Of a DNA stretch of 47,212 nt, positions 1 to 9,607 are shown in pieces. The translations under genes were made by a program, and so were the position numbers. The notes beneath the pieces were generated by a model. It had not been told where the DNA came from, searched no databases, and was given only the letters and a program-made list of their open reading frames with translations. The DNA is from Candidatus Accumulibacter appositus. Lineage in GTDB: Bacteria; Pseudomonadota; Gammaproteobacteria; Burkholderiales; Rhodocyclaceae. The stretch's first letter is position 1. The number at the start of each line of letters is the position of its first letter. Where the stretch lies: NCBI GenBank assembly GCA_000585055.1, contig JEMX01000029.1, forward strand, positions 26,760 through 73,971. Direction: 5' to 3'.

Positions 1-1270
1 ACCAACGCCTCGGGCCACACCATCCAGGGCGCCGGGCAGTTGGGCGTCAACCGGACAGGACTCGACAACCAGGGAGTGATCCTGGCCGAGGGGTCAGCCG
101 GCCTGCTCATCGACGTGAGCGCCGCCGGAATGAGCAACAGCGGCATCCTGCGGGCCGGCACCGGTGTGCTCACCATTCAGAACTCCACCGTCACCAGCAC
201 CCCCAGTGGCCTGCTGGATGCCGCGGGAAGCGATATCGTCATCACCGGCTCCACCATCAACGGCACTGTGCAAGGCAGTGGCAGTAACAAGATTTTTGTC
301 CAGGGTTTCAGCAATCTGGTGGATGTCACCAACAGCACGCAACTGGAAATCGCTACTGCCCAGACCGGCCTGCTGACCGGCACTTTCACCAACACCGGCA
401 ACCTGCAACTGGCTTCGGCCAACCACGTGACTGATCTCACCCTCAACGGCGATGTCACCCTGACGGGCGCCGGCACGCTGAGCATGAGCAACAGCACCAA
501 CAACCGGATCTATGGCAACTCCGGCTCGGGCAGCGAAGTCCTCACCAACGCCTCGGGCCACACCATCCAGGGCGCCGGGCAGTTGGGCGTCAACCGGACA
601 GGACTGGACAACCAGGGACTGATCGTCGCCAACCAGTCGAATGAACTGACCATCGACCTGTCGGGTGGTGCGGGCATTACCCGCAGCAACACCGGCATCC
701 TGCGCGCTGCGGGCGGCCAGCTCACTATCCAGGGGACCAACCTCACTAATACTGGCGGAGTGATCGACGCCGTCGGAAGCAATGTCCTGATCACTGGCTC
801 CACCATCACCAACGGCACCCTGCAAAGCAGTAGCGATGGCAAGATCTTCGTGCAGGCTTCAAGCAACCTGAACAATGTCAACAATACCGGGCAGGTAGAA
901 CTCGCCACAGCCCAGACCGCCCTTTTGACCGGCACTTTCACCAACACCGGCAACCTGCAACTGGCCTCGGCCAACCACGTGACCGATCTCACCCTCAATG
1001 GTGATGTCACCCTGACGGGCGCCGGCACGCTGACCATGAGCAACAGCGCCAATAACCGGATCTATGGCCACTCCGGCTCGGGCAGCGAAGTCCTCACCAA
1101 CGCCTCGGGCCACACCATCCAGGGCGCCGGGCAGTTGGGCCTCAACCGGACAGGCCTCAATAATCAGGGGCTGATCCTGGCCAACCAGTCAAACGCCTTG
1201 ACCATCGACACCAGCGCGGCCGGCTTGATCAACGACGGCACGCTGCGTGCGCAAAACGGCACCCTGACGA
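1..1270 (+). repeat. In-frame tandem coding repeats (543 and 552 bp units)
   Basis: The same block starts at positions 1, 544 and 1096, giving units of 543 and 552 bp; the third copy decays after about 170 bp. Units 1 and 2 are identical over their first 62 bases, and long identical stretches recur further in, for example around 361-480 and 913-1040. The first base of the window is exactly the start of this identical block, as expected if the contig broke in the repeat. Confidence 0.9.
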
Positions 1271-3900
1271 TTAACGACGCGCTGGGCGGCAGCGGAAGCT
1301 TGCAGGTCGACCCGGCCAGCGTGATGAATCTGGCGAACGTGGCCAACACCCAAGGACGCCTGCTCATGGGTGCTGCGGGTTCGATGCTCAACATCGGCAC
1401 CCAGAACCTGACTATCAACGCCGACTACACCAACACCGCCGCCGGTGCGGGCAACGCCTTCGACCGCCGCGCGGGAGTAAGCGGGGCCGGCCTGATCCTT
1501 GCCGGCGGCGATGTCGCGCAAGTCATCACCGGCACCACGGTCACCAACGGCGATACGGCCAACGCCACCCTGACCATCGGCAACGTCCGCGTCGGCGCCA
1601 ACGACGTCGCCTACCAGATCGCCAACACCGGCAGCACCGGGCCGGCACTGCGCGGCGCCGTTCAGACCAGCGTCAACGGCGCCAACCTGAGCGACGCCCG
1701 CCTCACTGGCGCCGGCGTCAGCGCGGGCAACTACAACACCGGCGGCCCGGGCAGCAATACCGGCGATCAGGTGGTGACCTTCACCGCCGCCGCCGCAGGC
1801 GCCCTCGCCCCACTCACCGGCCAGGTCCTCAACCTGCGCAGCAACTTCGAGAACATCCCCGACCAGAAGCTGAACATCGTCCTTGGCAGCGGTGCGGCAG
1901 CGTACAACGCCGCTGCTGGCAACGCTACCCCTTCGCCGATACAGATCGCCAATCAGCGCGTCGGCGGAACGCCGGTGACGCAGCTCTTCACCGTCAGCAA
2001 CAACGCCGCCGCAGGCGCCTTCTCGGAAGATCTGAATGCCAGCTTTGCGGGCAGCAGCGGCGACGCCGCGATCAGTGGTGGCAACATCCTCGGCCTGATC
2101 GCCGGCGGCAGCAACGCCACCGCCATGGGCGCGCAGGTCGACAACAGCACCGCCGGCGCGAAAACCGGCACCGTGACGCTCAACTATCAGACGGCCGGAA
2201 CGGTAAACGGCGTCAGCAACGGCCTGGGCACCGCCAGCGCCGGCAGCCAGGTGCTCACCGTAAACGGCAATGTTTACCAGGTTGCCGCGGGCGCAGTCCA
2301 GACTGCGGCGCTGAACTTCGGCACCATTCAGGTTGGCCAGAGCGTCAGCCAGAACCTCGTTATCCGCAACACCGCCAGCGGAGCCGCCGGCTTTGTCGAG
2401 GACCTCAATGCCGACTTCGGTGCGACCAGCGGCACCGGCGCCAGTCGGATCACCGGCACCGGCAGTCTGAACGGCATACTCGCCGGCACCAACAGCAATG
2501 CTGGTAACGGCGTCATGACGGTGAGCGTCAACACCCTGTCGGCTGGCGTAGTGGCAGGCGACATCGCGGTCAACTACACTAGCGCCGGCGCGGTCGGCGG
2601 TGTCAGCAACGGTCTGGGGACGACCCCTGCCGGCAGCGAGGCTTACGGTGTCAGTGGCACTATCCAGACGGTGGCCAACGTGATCAACCAGGCCAGCCCG
2701 CTGGTCAATAACCCGCTGATCAACCTCGGTGCTAAGCGGGTAGGCGACAGCGCAGCATCTGCCAATGTCAGCGTCACCAACCAGGCCACGCTGTCGCCGC
2801 AAGCTGCGCTCAACGCCTCTATCGCTCCGGCCGGCGGACCGGTCAGCGCCAGCGGATCTTTCGACCTGCTGGACCCGGGGGCGACCGATAGTTCAAGCCT
2901 GGTGGTCGGCCTGAACACCGCCACCGCTGGAAACTTCACGGGCGGCAATGCCGGCTCGGCGACGATCAGCTTCGTCTCCGACGCCAACAATGTTGGTGGC
3001 TGCGCGCCCAACTGCCAGATGACGCTGGCTTCTCAGAACGTCAGCATCGAAGGCAAGGTGTACACCCAGGCGGTGAGACAACTCGACACCACCAGTGTCG
3101 ACTTCGGCATCGTACGCGTCGGTGACAGCGTCAGCGCACAGAACATCGCCGTGAGCAACACGGCCGCGGTGACCGCACTGAACGACACCCTGCGCGCCAA
3201 CCTGAGCGGCGTGTCCGGCCCCTTCAGCGGTAGCAATACCGTCGGCGGAGTCAACGCGCAGAGCAGCGGTAGCATTGGCGTCGGGCTGAACACCAGCACC
3301 GCGGGCATCTTCACGCAGAATGGTACGGTCAGCTTCCTGAGCCAGAACGCCGACATGAGCGATGCCTCGGCCGGTGCCAATGGCGGCGTGCAGGTCAGAG
3401 CCCAAGTGAATAATCTGGCCAATGGCTATTTCTCCTTGTTCGCTGGCCTGGGCACGATGACGCAATCGGGTGACACCTTCACGCTCAATCTCGGCAATAT
3501 CGCAATGAATTCGACCAACGAGCTGAAGCTGAAACTGAGCAACAACGTCGGCGGCCCAGCAGACGACTTGAGCCGCGGCCTGTTCGACCTCACCGCGGCC
3601 GACGACTTCACCTTGACCGGCTGGGGTCCGATCAGCAGTCTGGGCGCCGGCCAAATGAGCGACGACCTGGATCTCAGCTACCTGGCGACAGAAGTCGGTC
3701 TGTTCCGGGACACGATCGACTTCAGCGGCTTCAGCACCAATGCGCATGATCCCTCTGGTATCGCCCAGAAGCGCCAGTTGATTATCCTTGCCAACGTCGT
3801 CGACCACAACGGCACCGTGCCGGAACCAGGCACTCTGCTGCTCCTGGCGATGTCCTTGGCCGGCATGCTTCTCCAGCGTCGGCGTGAAATGCTAGACTAG
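1..3900 (+). CDS. PEP-CTERM surface protein with tandem repeats, 5' partial
   Basis: The frame is already open at the first base, so the start lies outside the window; 1299 residues are visible. The first ~420 residues are Gly/Asn/Thr/Ser-rich beta-strand repeats of about 181-184 residues that begin with the same TNASGHTIQGAGQLG block. From about residue 650 there are four copies of a different module of roughly 120 residues, with signatures such as NFGTIQVGQS, NLGAKRVGDS and DFGIVRVGDS followed by an SNxA block; these resemble the 'choice-of-anchor D' beta-sandwich family. The C-terminus is a clear PEP-CTERM signal: VPEPGT, a hydrophobic helix and an RRR cluster. In that family exosortase processes the tail and the protein goes to the cell surface or the exopolysaccharide. 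No exosortase gene is in the window. A strong hairpin follows the stop codon. Adhesin or matrix role is inference. Confidence 0.85.
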   Translation, partial: TNASGHTIQGAGQLGVNRTGLDNQGVILAEGSAGLLIDVSAAGMSNSGILRAGTGVLTIQNSTVTSTPSGLLDAAGSDIVITGSTINGTVQGSGSNKIFVQGFSNLVDVTNSTQLEIATAQTGLLTGTFTNTGNLQLASANHVTDLTLNGDVTLTGAGTLSMSNSTNNRIYGNSGSGSEVLTNASGHTIQGAGQLGVNRTGLDNQGLIVANQSNELTIDLSGGAGITRSNTGILRAAGGQLTIQGTNLTNTGGVIDAVGSNVLITGSTITNGTLQSSSDGKIFVQASSNLNNVNNTGQVELATAQTALLTGTFTNTGNLQLASANHVTDLTLNGDVTLTGAGTLTMSNSANNRIYGHSGSGSEVLTNASGHTIQGAGQLGLNRTGLNNQGLILANQSNALTIDTSAAGLINDGTLRAQNGTLTINDALGGSGSLQVDPASVMNLANVANTQGRLLMGAAGSMLNIGTQNLTINADYTNTAAGAGNAFDRRAGVSGAGLILAGGDVAQVITGTTVTNGDTANATLTIGNVRVGANDVAYQIANTGSTGPALRGAVQTSVNGANLSDARLTGAGVSAGNYNTGGPGSNTGDQVVTFTAAAAGALAPLTGQVLNLRSNFENIPDQKLNIVLGSGAAAYNAAAGNATPSPIQIANQRVGGTPVTQLFTVSNNAAAGAFSEDLNASFAGSSGDAAISGGNILGLIAGGSNATAMGAQVDNSTAGAKTGTVTLNYQTAGTVNGVSNGLGTASAGSQVLTVNGNVYQVAAGAVQTAALNFGTIQVGQSVSQNLVIRNTASGAAGFVEDLNADFGATSGTGASRITGTGSLNGILAGTNSNAGNGVMTVSVNTLSAGVVAGDIAVNYTSAGAVGGVSNGLGTTPAGSEAYGVSGTIQTVANVINQASPLVNNPLINLGAKRVGDSAASANVSVTNQATLSPQAALNASIAPAGGPVSASGSFDLLDPGATDSSSLVVGLNTATAGNFTGGNAGSATISFVSDANNVGGCAPNCQMTLASQNVSIEGKVYTQAVRQLDTTSVDFGIVRVGDSVSAQNIAVSNTAAVTALNDTLRANLSGVSGPFSGSNTVGGVNAQSSGSIGVGLNTSTAGIFTQNGTVSFLSQNADMSDASAGANGGVQVRAQVNNLANGYFSLFAGLGTMTQSGDTFTLNLGNIAMNSTNELKLKLSNNVGGPADDLSRGLFDLTAADDFTLTGWGPISSLGAGQMSDDLDLSYLATEVGLFRDTIDFSGFSTNAHDPSGIAQKRQLIILANVVDHNGTVPEPGTLLLLAMSLAGMLLQRRREMLD

Positions 3901-3904
3901 AGGC

Positions 3905-3945
3905 CCAAGCGGGTTCCTCGAAAAAGAGGAATCCGCTTGGTCTTT
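3905..3945 (+). terminator. Rho-independent terminator of the PEP-CTERM gene
   Basis: A 15-base stem (3905-3919 with 3926-3940, one G/T mismatch) encloses a GAAAAA loop and is followed by TCTTT. It starts five bases after the stop codon. The following small genes therefore probably have their own promoter. Confidence 0.85.
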
Positions 3946-4042
3946 GGCCATCCACATTGGCCAGCCTCTTGCCGCCTTTGGCCGCCAGTGGCTGGCCCTT
4001 CCGCTGCAAGGCGCCATACTTGAATTTCTCGGGAGTCCGCGA

Positions 4043-4336
4043 TTGACCACTTTGCAATATCGTGTCCTGCTCGCCCTGGGGGCCTTGGCACTGGGTCTGG
4101 CGGTTGTTAACGCGGTCATGTTCAGCGGCAACCGGCAAGCTCAGAATGAACTGGCCACGCGCGGCCAATACATCCAGCAAAGCCTGCAACTGGAACCGCT
4201 CTACCAGTCCCTCATCAAATCGCTGGCCGATCTGGCTGCGCGCGACAACGACACCGCCCTGCGCGAGCTTCTGGCGTCACAGGGAATCACTTTCACCGCC
4301 GGAGCAGCAGCGGCTGCGCCACGGTCAGCGCCATGA
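4043..4336 (+). CDS. Small single-pass membrane protein, unknown function
   Basis: No family recognised. The predicted 97-residue protein has a short N-terminus, a transmembrane helix at about residues 8-26 (rich in Leu, Ala, Val), then a polar helical region likely to form a coiled coil, and an Ala-rich end. I chose TTG at 4043 because GGGAG stands seven bases upstream and the product then begins MTTLQYRV just ahead of the helix. An in-frame upstream start near 3944 would fall inside the terminator region and add a non-conserved-looking extension. The stop overlaps the ATG of the next gene (ATGA), so the two are translationally coupled and probably work together. Its topology resembles small pilus-assembly (PilN/PilO-like) or divisome (FtsL-like) subunits, but there is no motif to support either. 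Confidence 0.65.
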   Translation: MTTLQYRVLLALGALALGLAVVNAVMFSGNRQAQNELATRGQYIQQSLQLEPLYQSLIKSLADLAARDNDTALRELLASQGITFTAGAAAAAPRSAP

Positions 4337-4641
4337 ACGAACATCCGCCGCAACAAACGAACCTCTTTCTCCCGCTGCTGCTGATCGCTCTGGCGCCGGT
4401 CGTCTGGTTCGGCTTCCAGGCCAGCCAGCTGAATCAGGAACGATCCCAGCTGGCCAATCTGCGCGTCAATCAGGAAAGCACCTATCAGAACGCCCAGAAG
4501 ATGCGCGCGCAGCTCGATTCGCTGGCCGCCGGTACGCAGAAACTGGCTAGCGCCGGCAACAAGAATGCTCAGGCGCTGGTCAGCGCCCTGCAGCAGCGCG
4601 GCATCACCATCAATGCCGAGGCCAAGCCGGCCGCCCAGTAG
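4333..4641 (+). CDS. Small membrane protein with coiled coil, unknown function
   Basis: This 102-residue product has a Pro/Gln-rich N-terminus, one transmembrane helix (about residues 11-28, around the segment LFLPLLLIALAPVVWFGF), then a Gln/Asn/Leu-rich heptad-like region up to residue ~85. It starts inside the stop codon of the preceding gene, which has the same helix-plus-coil architecture, so the pair may form a heteromeric coiled-coil assembly in the inner membrane. This is inference from layout only. Nothing in the sequence gives a catalytic function. The gene ends about 150 bp ahead of murJ, for which a separate promoter-like sequence is visible. Confidence 0.65.
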   Translation: MNEHPPQQTNLFLPLLLIALAPVVWFGFQASQLNQERSQLANLRVNQESTYQNAQKMRAQLDSLAAGTQKLASAGNKNAQALVSALQQRGITINAEAKPAAQ

Positions 4642-4728
4642 TCCTGATCAGAGGCTGCGCGCCGCGCGCCCGACACCGGGGCACGAGCTTGTGCAGCCCG
4701 GGTACCGGGTATCCGACGTAGATTCGTC

Positions 4729-4756
4729 TTGCTTGCCGACTCGCAGACGCTAAGAT
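4729..4756 (+). promoter_or_regulatory. Possible sigma-70 promoter for murJ
   Basis: TTGCTT at 4729-4734 and TAAGAT at 4751-4756 are separated by 16 bp, 40 bp upstream of the murJ start. The match to consensus is only moderate. Confidence 0.35.
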
Positions 4757-4795
4757 GACGGGCTTTGCGCCTGCAAGGCGCCGCCCGGAGCCGCA

Positions 4796-6334
4796 ATGAA
4801 TCTCCTGAAGACCCTCGCCACCGTCAGCAGCATGACCCTGCTGTCGCGTACCCTCGGCTTCGTTCGCGACTTCGTGATTGCCCGTACCTTTGGCGCCGGC
4901 CTGCTCACCGACGCTTTCTTTGTCGCCTTCAAGCTACCCAACCTGTTGCGCCGGCTGTTTGCCGAAGGTGCTTTCTCGCAGGCCTTTGTACCGGTTCTCG
5001 GCGAATACCGGAACCGGCGCGGCAACGAGGAGACCCGGCTGCTGGTGGATCGTGTCGGCAGCGCACTCTTTCTGCTCGTCCTGGCGGTGACCCTGCTCGG
5101 CATGGCCGGCGCCTCGCTGCTCGTTTACGTTTCGGCGCCAGGCTTTGCCGACGACCCGGAAAAATTTGCCCTGACCGTCACCCTGACACGCATTACCTTC
5201 CCCTACATCCTTTTCATGTCGCTGGTGGCGCTCGCCGGCGGCGTGCTCAACACCTGGAGCCGCTTTGCCGTTCCGGCGTTCACGCCGGTGCTGCTCAATG
5301 TCTCCTTCATCGCCATGGCGCTTTTCGCAGCGCCGTACTTCGAGCCACCGATCATGGCCCTGGCCTGGGCGGTATTCATCGGCGGCGCCATGCAACTGGC
5401 CTTCCAGATTCCGGCGCTAAAGCGCATTGGCATGCTGCCACGATTCTCGCTGAAGCTCGGCGACGAGGGCGTGCGGCGCATCCTGCGGCTGATGGCGCCG
5501 GCCCTGCTGGGCGTCTCGGTGGCTCAGGTCAGCCTGCTGCTGAATACCGTTTTCGCCTCTTTCCTGGCGACCGGCAGCGTCTCCTGGCTGTACTATGCCG
5601 ACCGCTTGATGGAGTTCCCGGCCGGGCTGCTCGGCGCTGCCCTGGGCACCATACTGCTGCCTTCGCTGTCGCGTCACCATGCCGCGCAACAGCACGACGA
5701 TTACTCGCGGCTGCTCGACTGGGGGCTGCGGCTGACTTTTCTGCTCGCCGCGCCGGCGGCACTGGCGCTGGCAATTCTGGCGGTACCGCTGATCACGACA
5801 CTGTTCTTCCACGGCGCGTTCACCGCGAACGACGTCCTGATGACCCGCAGCGCACTGCTCGCCTACAGCGTCGGCCTGCTCGGACTGATCCTGGTAAAAG
5901 TTCTCGCACCCGGTTTCTACGCGCGCCAGAACGTGCGCACACCGGTCAGGATCGCGATCATTTCACTCTGCACCACGCAACTCTTGAACCTGGCACTGGT
6001 GGGCTGGCTGCAACACGCCGGTCTGGCGCTGGCCATCAGCCTGGCGGCGATTCTCAACGCCAGCCTGCTTTTTCGCGGCCTGCGGCAGAGCGAGATCTAT
6101 GTTCCGCAACCGGGCTGGCTGCTGTTCTACGCTCGCTTGGCACTGGCCATGCTCAGCATGGGTACAGCGTTATGGTTCGCCGTCGGCGAAGAAAGCGCAT
6201 GGTTGAGCTGGAACCTCAGCCAGCGTTTGCTCAGACTTTCGCTGCTCGTTGCTTTCGGTGCGGGCGTCTATTTCGCTACACTATGGATTGCAGGTTTTCG
6301 CCTGCGCGACTTCAAACGCAGCGCGGCCGAGTAA
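4796..6334 (+). CDS. murJ: Lipid II flippase MurJ
   Basis: The protein is the MOP-superfamily flippase that moves the peptidoglycan precursor lipid II across the inner membrane. The 512-residue length and about 14 hydrophobic segments fit the family. The N-terminal block MTLLSRTLGFVRDFVIAR and the following FKLPNLLRRLFAEGAFSQAF segment (basic residues lining the cavity) are the most conserved part of MurJ/MviN and are intact. The ATG follows GGAGCCGCA, an acceptable ribosome binding site. The next gene, a PEBP-family protein, begins 19 bp after the stop and could be co-transcribed, though its role is unrelated. Confidence 0.95.
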   Translation: MNLLKTLATVSSMTLLSRTLGFVRDFVIARTFGAGLLTDAFFVAFKLPNLLRRLFAEGAFSQAFVPVLGEYRNRRGNEETRLLVDRVGSALFLLVLAVTLLGMAGASLLVYVSAPGFADDPEKFALTVTLTRITFPYILFMSLVALAGGVLNTWSRFAVPAFTPVLLNVSFIAMALFAAPYFEPPIMALAWAVFIGGAMQLAFQIPALKRIGMLPRFSLKLGDEGVRRILRLMAPALLGVSVAQVSLLLNTVFASFLATGSVSWLYYADRLMEFPAGLLGAALGTILLPSLSRHHAAQQHDDYSRLLDWGLRLTFLLAAPAALALAILAVPLITTLFFHGAFTANDVLMTRSALLAYSVGLLGLILVKVLAPGFYARQNVRTPVRIAIISLCTTQLLNLALVGWLQHAGLALAISLAAILNASLLFRGLRQSEIYVPQPGWLLFYARLALAMLSMGTALWFAVGEESAWLSWNLSQRLLRLSLLVAFGAGVYFATLWIAGFRLRDFKRSAAE

Positions 6335-6353
6335 TCAATCAGGAGGATCAACC

Positions 6354-6980
6354 ATGAAATTGAGCAGTAGTAGTTTCGGTGACGGGCAGCAGATCCCCGG
6401 TGACTTCGCTTTCTGCATTGCCGACCCCGATCACCATGTCTGCCTGGGCAGCAACCGCAACCCGCAGCTGGCTTGGAGCGACGCCCCGAGCGGCACACAG
6501 TCGTTCGCCGTCATCTGCCATGACCCCGATGTCCCGAGCCAGGGCGACGACGTCAATCAGGAAGATAGGACGGTGCCGGCGTCGCTCGCGCGCGTCGATT
6601 TTTTCCACTGGGTGCTGTTCGATCTACCGGCCAGCCTCAACGAAATCAGGGACGGCGAGTTCTGCAGCGATGTCACGCCGCGCGGTAAGCCGGGTCCACA
6701 CGCCGCACACGACGCACGCCAGGGAATCAACGATTTCACCAGCTGGTTTGCTGGCGATAACGACATGCGCGGCGACTACTACGGCTACGACGGCCCCTGC
6801 CCGCCCTGGAACGACGAGATCGTCCACCGCTATGTGTTTACGGTCTTTGCGCTCGACGTGGCCAGGCTCGATGGCGAAGGCAAGCTGACCGGCCAGCAGC
6901 TGCGTGCGGCGATGCAGGGGCACGTCCTTGCACAGGCCAGCCTGACCGGCACCTACACGCTCAATCCGGCGCTCAGGTAA
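6354..6980 (+). CDS. YbhB/YbcL-family (PEBP-like) protein
   Basis: This 208-residue cytoplasmic protein belongs to the bacterial branch of phosphatidylethanolamine-binding proteins (Raf kinase inhibitor-like). Visible family features are NPQLAWSDAP near the start, the ligand-site segments CHDPDVPS and FFHWVLFDLP, GINDF, and YYGYDGPCPPWND followed by HRYVFTVFALD. No signal peptide. A perfect AGGAGG lies five bases before the chosen ATG; an upstream in-frame start inside murJ lacks a comparable site. Ligand and biological role in bacteria are unsettled. A strong hairpin between this gene and the convergent pyrophosphatase gene probably ends transcription from both sides. Confidence 0.88.
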   Translation: MKLSSSSFGDGQQIPGDFAFCIADPDHHVCLGSNRNPQLAWSDAPSGTQSFAVICHDPDVPSQGDDVNQEDRTVPASLARVDFFHWVLFDLPASLNEIRDGEFCSDVTPRGKPGPHAAHDARQGINDFTSWFAGDNDMRGDYYGYDGPCPPWNDEIVHRYVFTVFALDVARLDGEGKLTGQQLRAAMQGHVLAQASLTGTYTLNPALR

Positions 6981-7020
6981 GGCGGCCGGCAGGGCACACC
7001 GCTCACCGGTAGACCACAGA

Positions 7021-7060
7021 TAAAAAAAGCGGGCCGCACAAATGTGCGGCCCGCTTCCAT
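7021..7060 (-). terminator. Terminator between convergent genes
   Basis: A perfect 13-bp stem (7027-7039 with 7044-7056) has a four-base loop. On the minus strand it is followed by seven T residues, so it is a strong terminator for hppA. On the plus strand the tail is only TTCCATTT, a weaker stop for the PEBP-like gene. Confidence 0.88.
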
Positions 7061-7129
7061 TTCGCGATCAGGGTACAGCGCCAAGCCAAGGCATTGGCCG
7101 CACGCTGCCCCTGTCCACTACAGGTTCGA

Positions 7130-9607
7130 CTACTTCACCTTGACCTCGACCCGGCGCGCCGCTGCACCTTCACCGGTGCCGGTTATGGTGACATTGATCG
7201 ACTCGGGTTTCTGCATTTCGATGCGCTCTTCGGCAACTCCAGCCGCTTTCAGCGCCTCACTAACCGCCTCGGCACGATCCGTCGACAGCGCCGCACGAGC
7301 TTCCGTGCTGACGCTTGCATCCTGGAAGCCCGAAATGGCCAGCTTGGCGCCGGCATTGGCTGTGACATGGAGGAGGATGCCTTCAAGCGTGATCGCCACA
7401 TCACCCGGCAACTCCGCCGAACCGACATCGAAATACAGCGTGGCACCCGGCAAGGGGGCGGCCATCGCCGCCGCAGGAGTAGCCGAAGCGGCGTGAGCGG
7501 CCACCGCGGCTGGCGCGGCCGGAGCCTGTGCTGCCGGCATCGGCTTGGCACCCGCGGCAGGAACCATCAGCGGCACGATCATCAGCGCAACGATGTTGAT
7601 GATCTTGATCAGCGGATTGACCGCCGGACCCGCCGTATCCTTGTACGGGTCGCCAACGGTATCGCCGGTCACCGATGCCTTGTGGGCTTCGGAACCCTTG
7701 CCACCAAAGTTGCCGTCCTCGATGTGCTTCTTGGCGTTATCCCAGGCGCCACCACCGGTGGTCATCGAGATGGCGACGAAGAGGCCGGTGATGATTGTTC
7801 CCATCAGCAGGCCACCAAGTGCCTGCGGGCCAAGCATCAGACCGACGACGACCGGTACCAGCACCGGCAGCAGCGAGGGGATGATCATCTCGCGGATCGC
7901 AGCAACGGTCAGCATGCCGACAGCACGGGAGTAATCCGGCTTCGCCGTACCTTCCATGATGCCCTTGATTTCCGCAAACTGCCGGCGCACCTCGACGACC
8001 ACGGAACCCGCCGCACGACCCACCGCCTCCATCGCCATGGCCGCGAAGAGGTAGGGAATAAGACCGCCGAGGAAGAGACCGATGATCACCATGTGGTTCG
8101 AGAGATCGAAACGCATGCTGGCACCGAAGTTTGCTTCGAGGGCGTGCGTGTAATCGGCGAAGAGCACCAGCGCGGCCAGACCGGCGGAGCCGATGGCGTA
8201 ACCTTTGGTGACCGCCTTGGTGGTATTGCCAACTGCGTCGAGCGGGTCGGTGACATCACGCACCGATGACGGCAAACCGGCCATCTCGGCGATACCACCG
8301 GCGTTGTCGGTAATCGGCCCGTAGGCGTCGAGGGCAACGATGATCCCGGACATCGACAACATCGCGGTCGCGGCGATGGCAATGCCGTAAAGGCCGGCCA
8401 GCGCATAGGTGATGTAAATTGCCGCGCAAACGGAGAGCACCGGCAAGGCACAGGCCTTCATCGAGACGGCCAGGCCAGCGATGATGTTGGTGCCATGACC
8501 GGTGGTCGAGGCCTCGGCAACACTCCTGACCGGCGAATACTCGGTGGCGGTGTAATACTCGGTGATCCACACCAGCAGGCCGGTCAGTACCAGGCCGACG
8601 GTTGCCGCGCCGAAGATGCTCCCCGAGGTGATCAGCGAGCCATCAGCGAGCGTCACGCCCTCGCCAAGCAGCATTCTGGTCACCGGATAGAAGGCGACCA
8701 GCGCCAGGGCGCCAGCCACGGCCAGGCCGCGGTAGAGCGCGTTCATGATCTTGCCGCCATCGCTGGCCTTGACGAAGAAACAGCCGATGATCGAGGCAAT
8801 GATCGAAACGCCACCGAGGACCAGCGGGTAGATGATCAGGTTGTCGTTGGCGTCAGGGACACCCTTGAGCATCATCGCGCCAAGCACCATCGTCGCCACC
8901 ACGGTCACCCCGTAGGTCTCGAAGAGGTCGGCCGCCATGCCCGCGCAGTCGCCAACGTTGTCACCGACGTTGTCGGCGATGACCGCCGGGTTGCGTGGGT
9001 CGTCTTCCGGAATGCCGGCCTCGACCTTGCCGACGAGGTCGGCGCCGACGTCGGCACCCTTGGTGAAGATGCCACCACCCAAACGGGCAAAGATCGAAAT
9101 CAACGAGCCACCGAAGGCCAGACCGATCAGCGGTTCAACCGCATGATGCAGATCGCCGCCCGGGTCTCTGAGAATGGCGTAGTAGCCGGCTACCCCGAGC
9201 AGGCCCAGACCGACGACCAGCATGCCGGTGATGGCACCCCCCTTGAAGGCGACATCGAGCGCCGCGGCAATGCCGTTGCGCGCCGCTTCCGCCGTGCGTA
9301 CGTTGGCCCGTACCGAAACGTTCATGCCGATGAAGCCGGTGGCACCGGACAGGACGGCGCCGATCAGGAAGCCCATGGCCATGCCCATTCCGAGCGCCAG
9401 CCAGATGACCACGAAGAGCACGGCACCGACGATGCCGATGGTGGTGTATTGCTTGTTGAGATACGCAGAAGCGCCTTCCTGAATAGCTTTGGCAATCTCC
9501 TGCATTTTCGGATTGCCGGCAGGCAAACCGAGAATCCATTTGGTCATTACAGCGCCGTAACCCACTGCAATGAGCGCGCATAGCAGCGCGAACACCAGAT
9601 AACCCAT
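7130..9607 (-). CDS. hppA: K+-independent H+-pyrophosphatase with C-terminal OmpA-like domain
   Basis: Membrane pyrophosphatase: hydrolyses PPi and pumps protons outward. The core (residues ~1-680) has about 16 membrane helices and the catalytic motifs [30 protein letters not shown] and [13 protein letters not shown]. The GNTTKA motif (Lys ~464) marks the K+-independent proton-pumping class; K+-dependent enzymes have Ala there. Unusually, the 825-residue protein goes on past the usual ~680: an Ala/Pro linker (~685-718) and an OmpA-like domain (~722-825) with [17 protein letters not shown] and LSTDRAEAV, keeping the Asp and Arg that in OmpA-family domains hold peptidoglycan. Family topology puts the C-terminus outside, so the tail would be periplasmic. 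I chose ATG at 9607: GGAGG stands six bases upstream, whereas the TTG at 9613 directly abuts it. Confidence 0.95.
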   Translation of the reverse strand: MGYLVFALLCALIAVGYGAVMTKWILGLPAGNPKMQEIAKAIQEGASAYLNKQYTTIGIVGAVLFVVIWLALGMGMAMGFLIGAVLSGATGFIGMNVSVRANVRTAEAARNGIAAALDVAFKGGAITGMLVVGLGLLGVAGYYAILRDPGGDLHHAVEPLIGLAFGGSLISIFARLGGGIFTKGADVGADLVGKVEAGIPEDDPRNPAVIADNVGDNVGDCAGMAADLFETYGVTVVATMVLGAMMLKGVPDANDNLIIYPLVLGGVSIIASIIGCFFVKASDGGKIMNALYRGLAVAGALALVAFYPVTRMLLGEGVTLADGSLITSGSIFGAATVGLVLTGLLVWITEYYTATEYSPVRSVAEASTTGHGTNIIAGLAVSMKACALPVLSVCAAIYITYALAGLYGIAIAATAMLSMSGIIVALDAYGPITDNAGGIAEMAGLPSSVRDVTDPLDAVGNTTKAVTKGYAIGSAGLAALVLFADYTHALEANFGASMRFDLSNHMVIIGLFLGGLIPYLFAAMAMEAVGRAAGSVVVEVRRQFAEIKGIMEGTAKPDYSRAVGMLTVAAIREMIIPSLLPVLVPVVVGLMLGPQALGGLLMGTIITGLFVAISMTTGGGAWDNAKKHIEDGNFGGKGSEAHKASVTGDTVGDPYKDTAGPAVNPLIKIINIVALMIVPLMVPAAGAKPMPAAQAPAAPAAVAAHAASATPAAAMAAPLPGATLYFDVGSAELPGDVAITLEGILLHVTANAGAKLAISGFQDASVSTEARAALSTDRAEAVSEALKAAGVAEERIEMQKPESINVTITGTGEGAAARRVEVKVK

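Noticed and set aside
1189..2802. Long 537-codon open frame on the minus strand within the PEP-CTERM gene
   Set aside because: It is the antisense shadow of a GC-rich repetitive coding frame; the translation is Ala/Gly/Asp/Val-rich with no domain, and the plus frame has clear modules and a PEP-CTERM end.
4765..6357. 530-codon plus frame overlapping murJ
   Set aside because: Out-of-frame shadow of murJ, Arg-rich, without hydrophobic segments.
7094..9583. Plus-strand frames of 391 and 362 codons opposite hppA
   Set aside because: Antisense to the conserved pyrophosphatase; His/Arg/Asp-rich with no domain.
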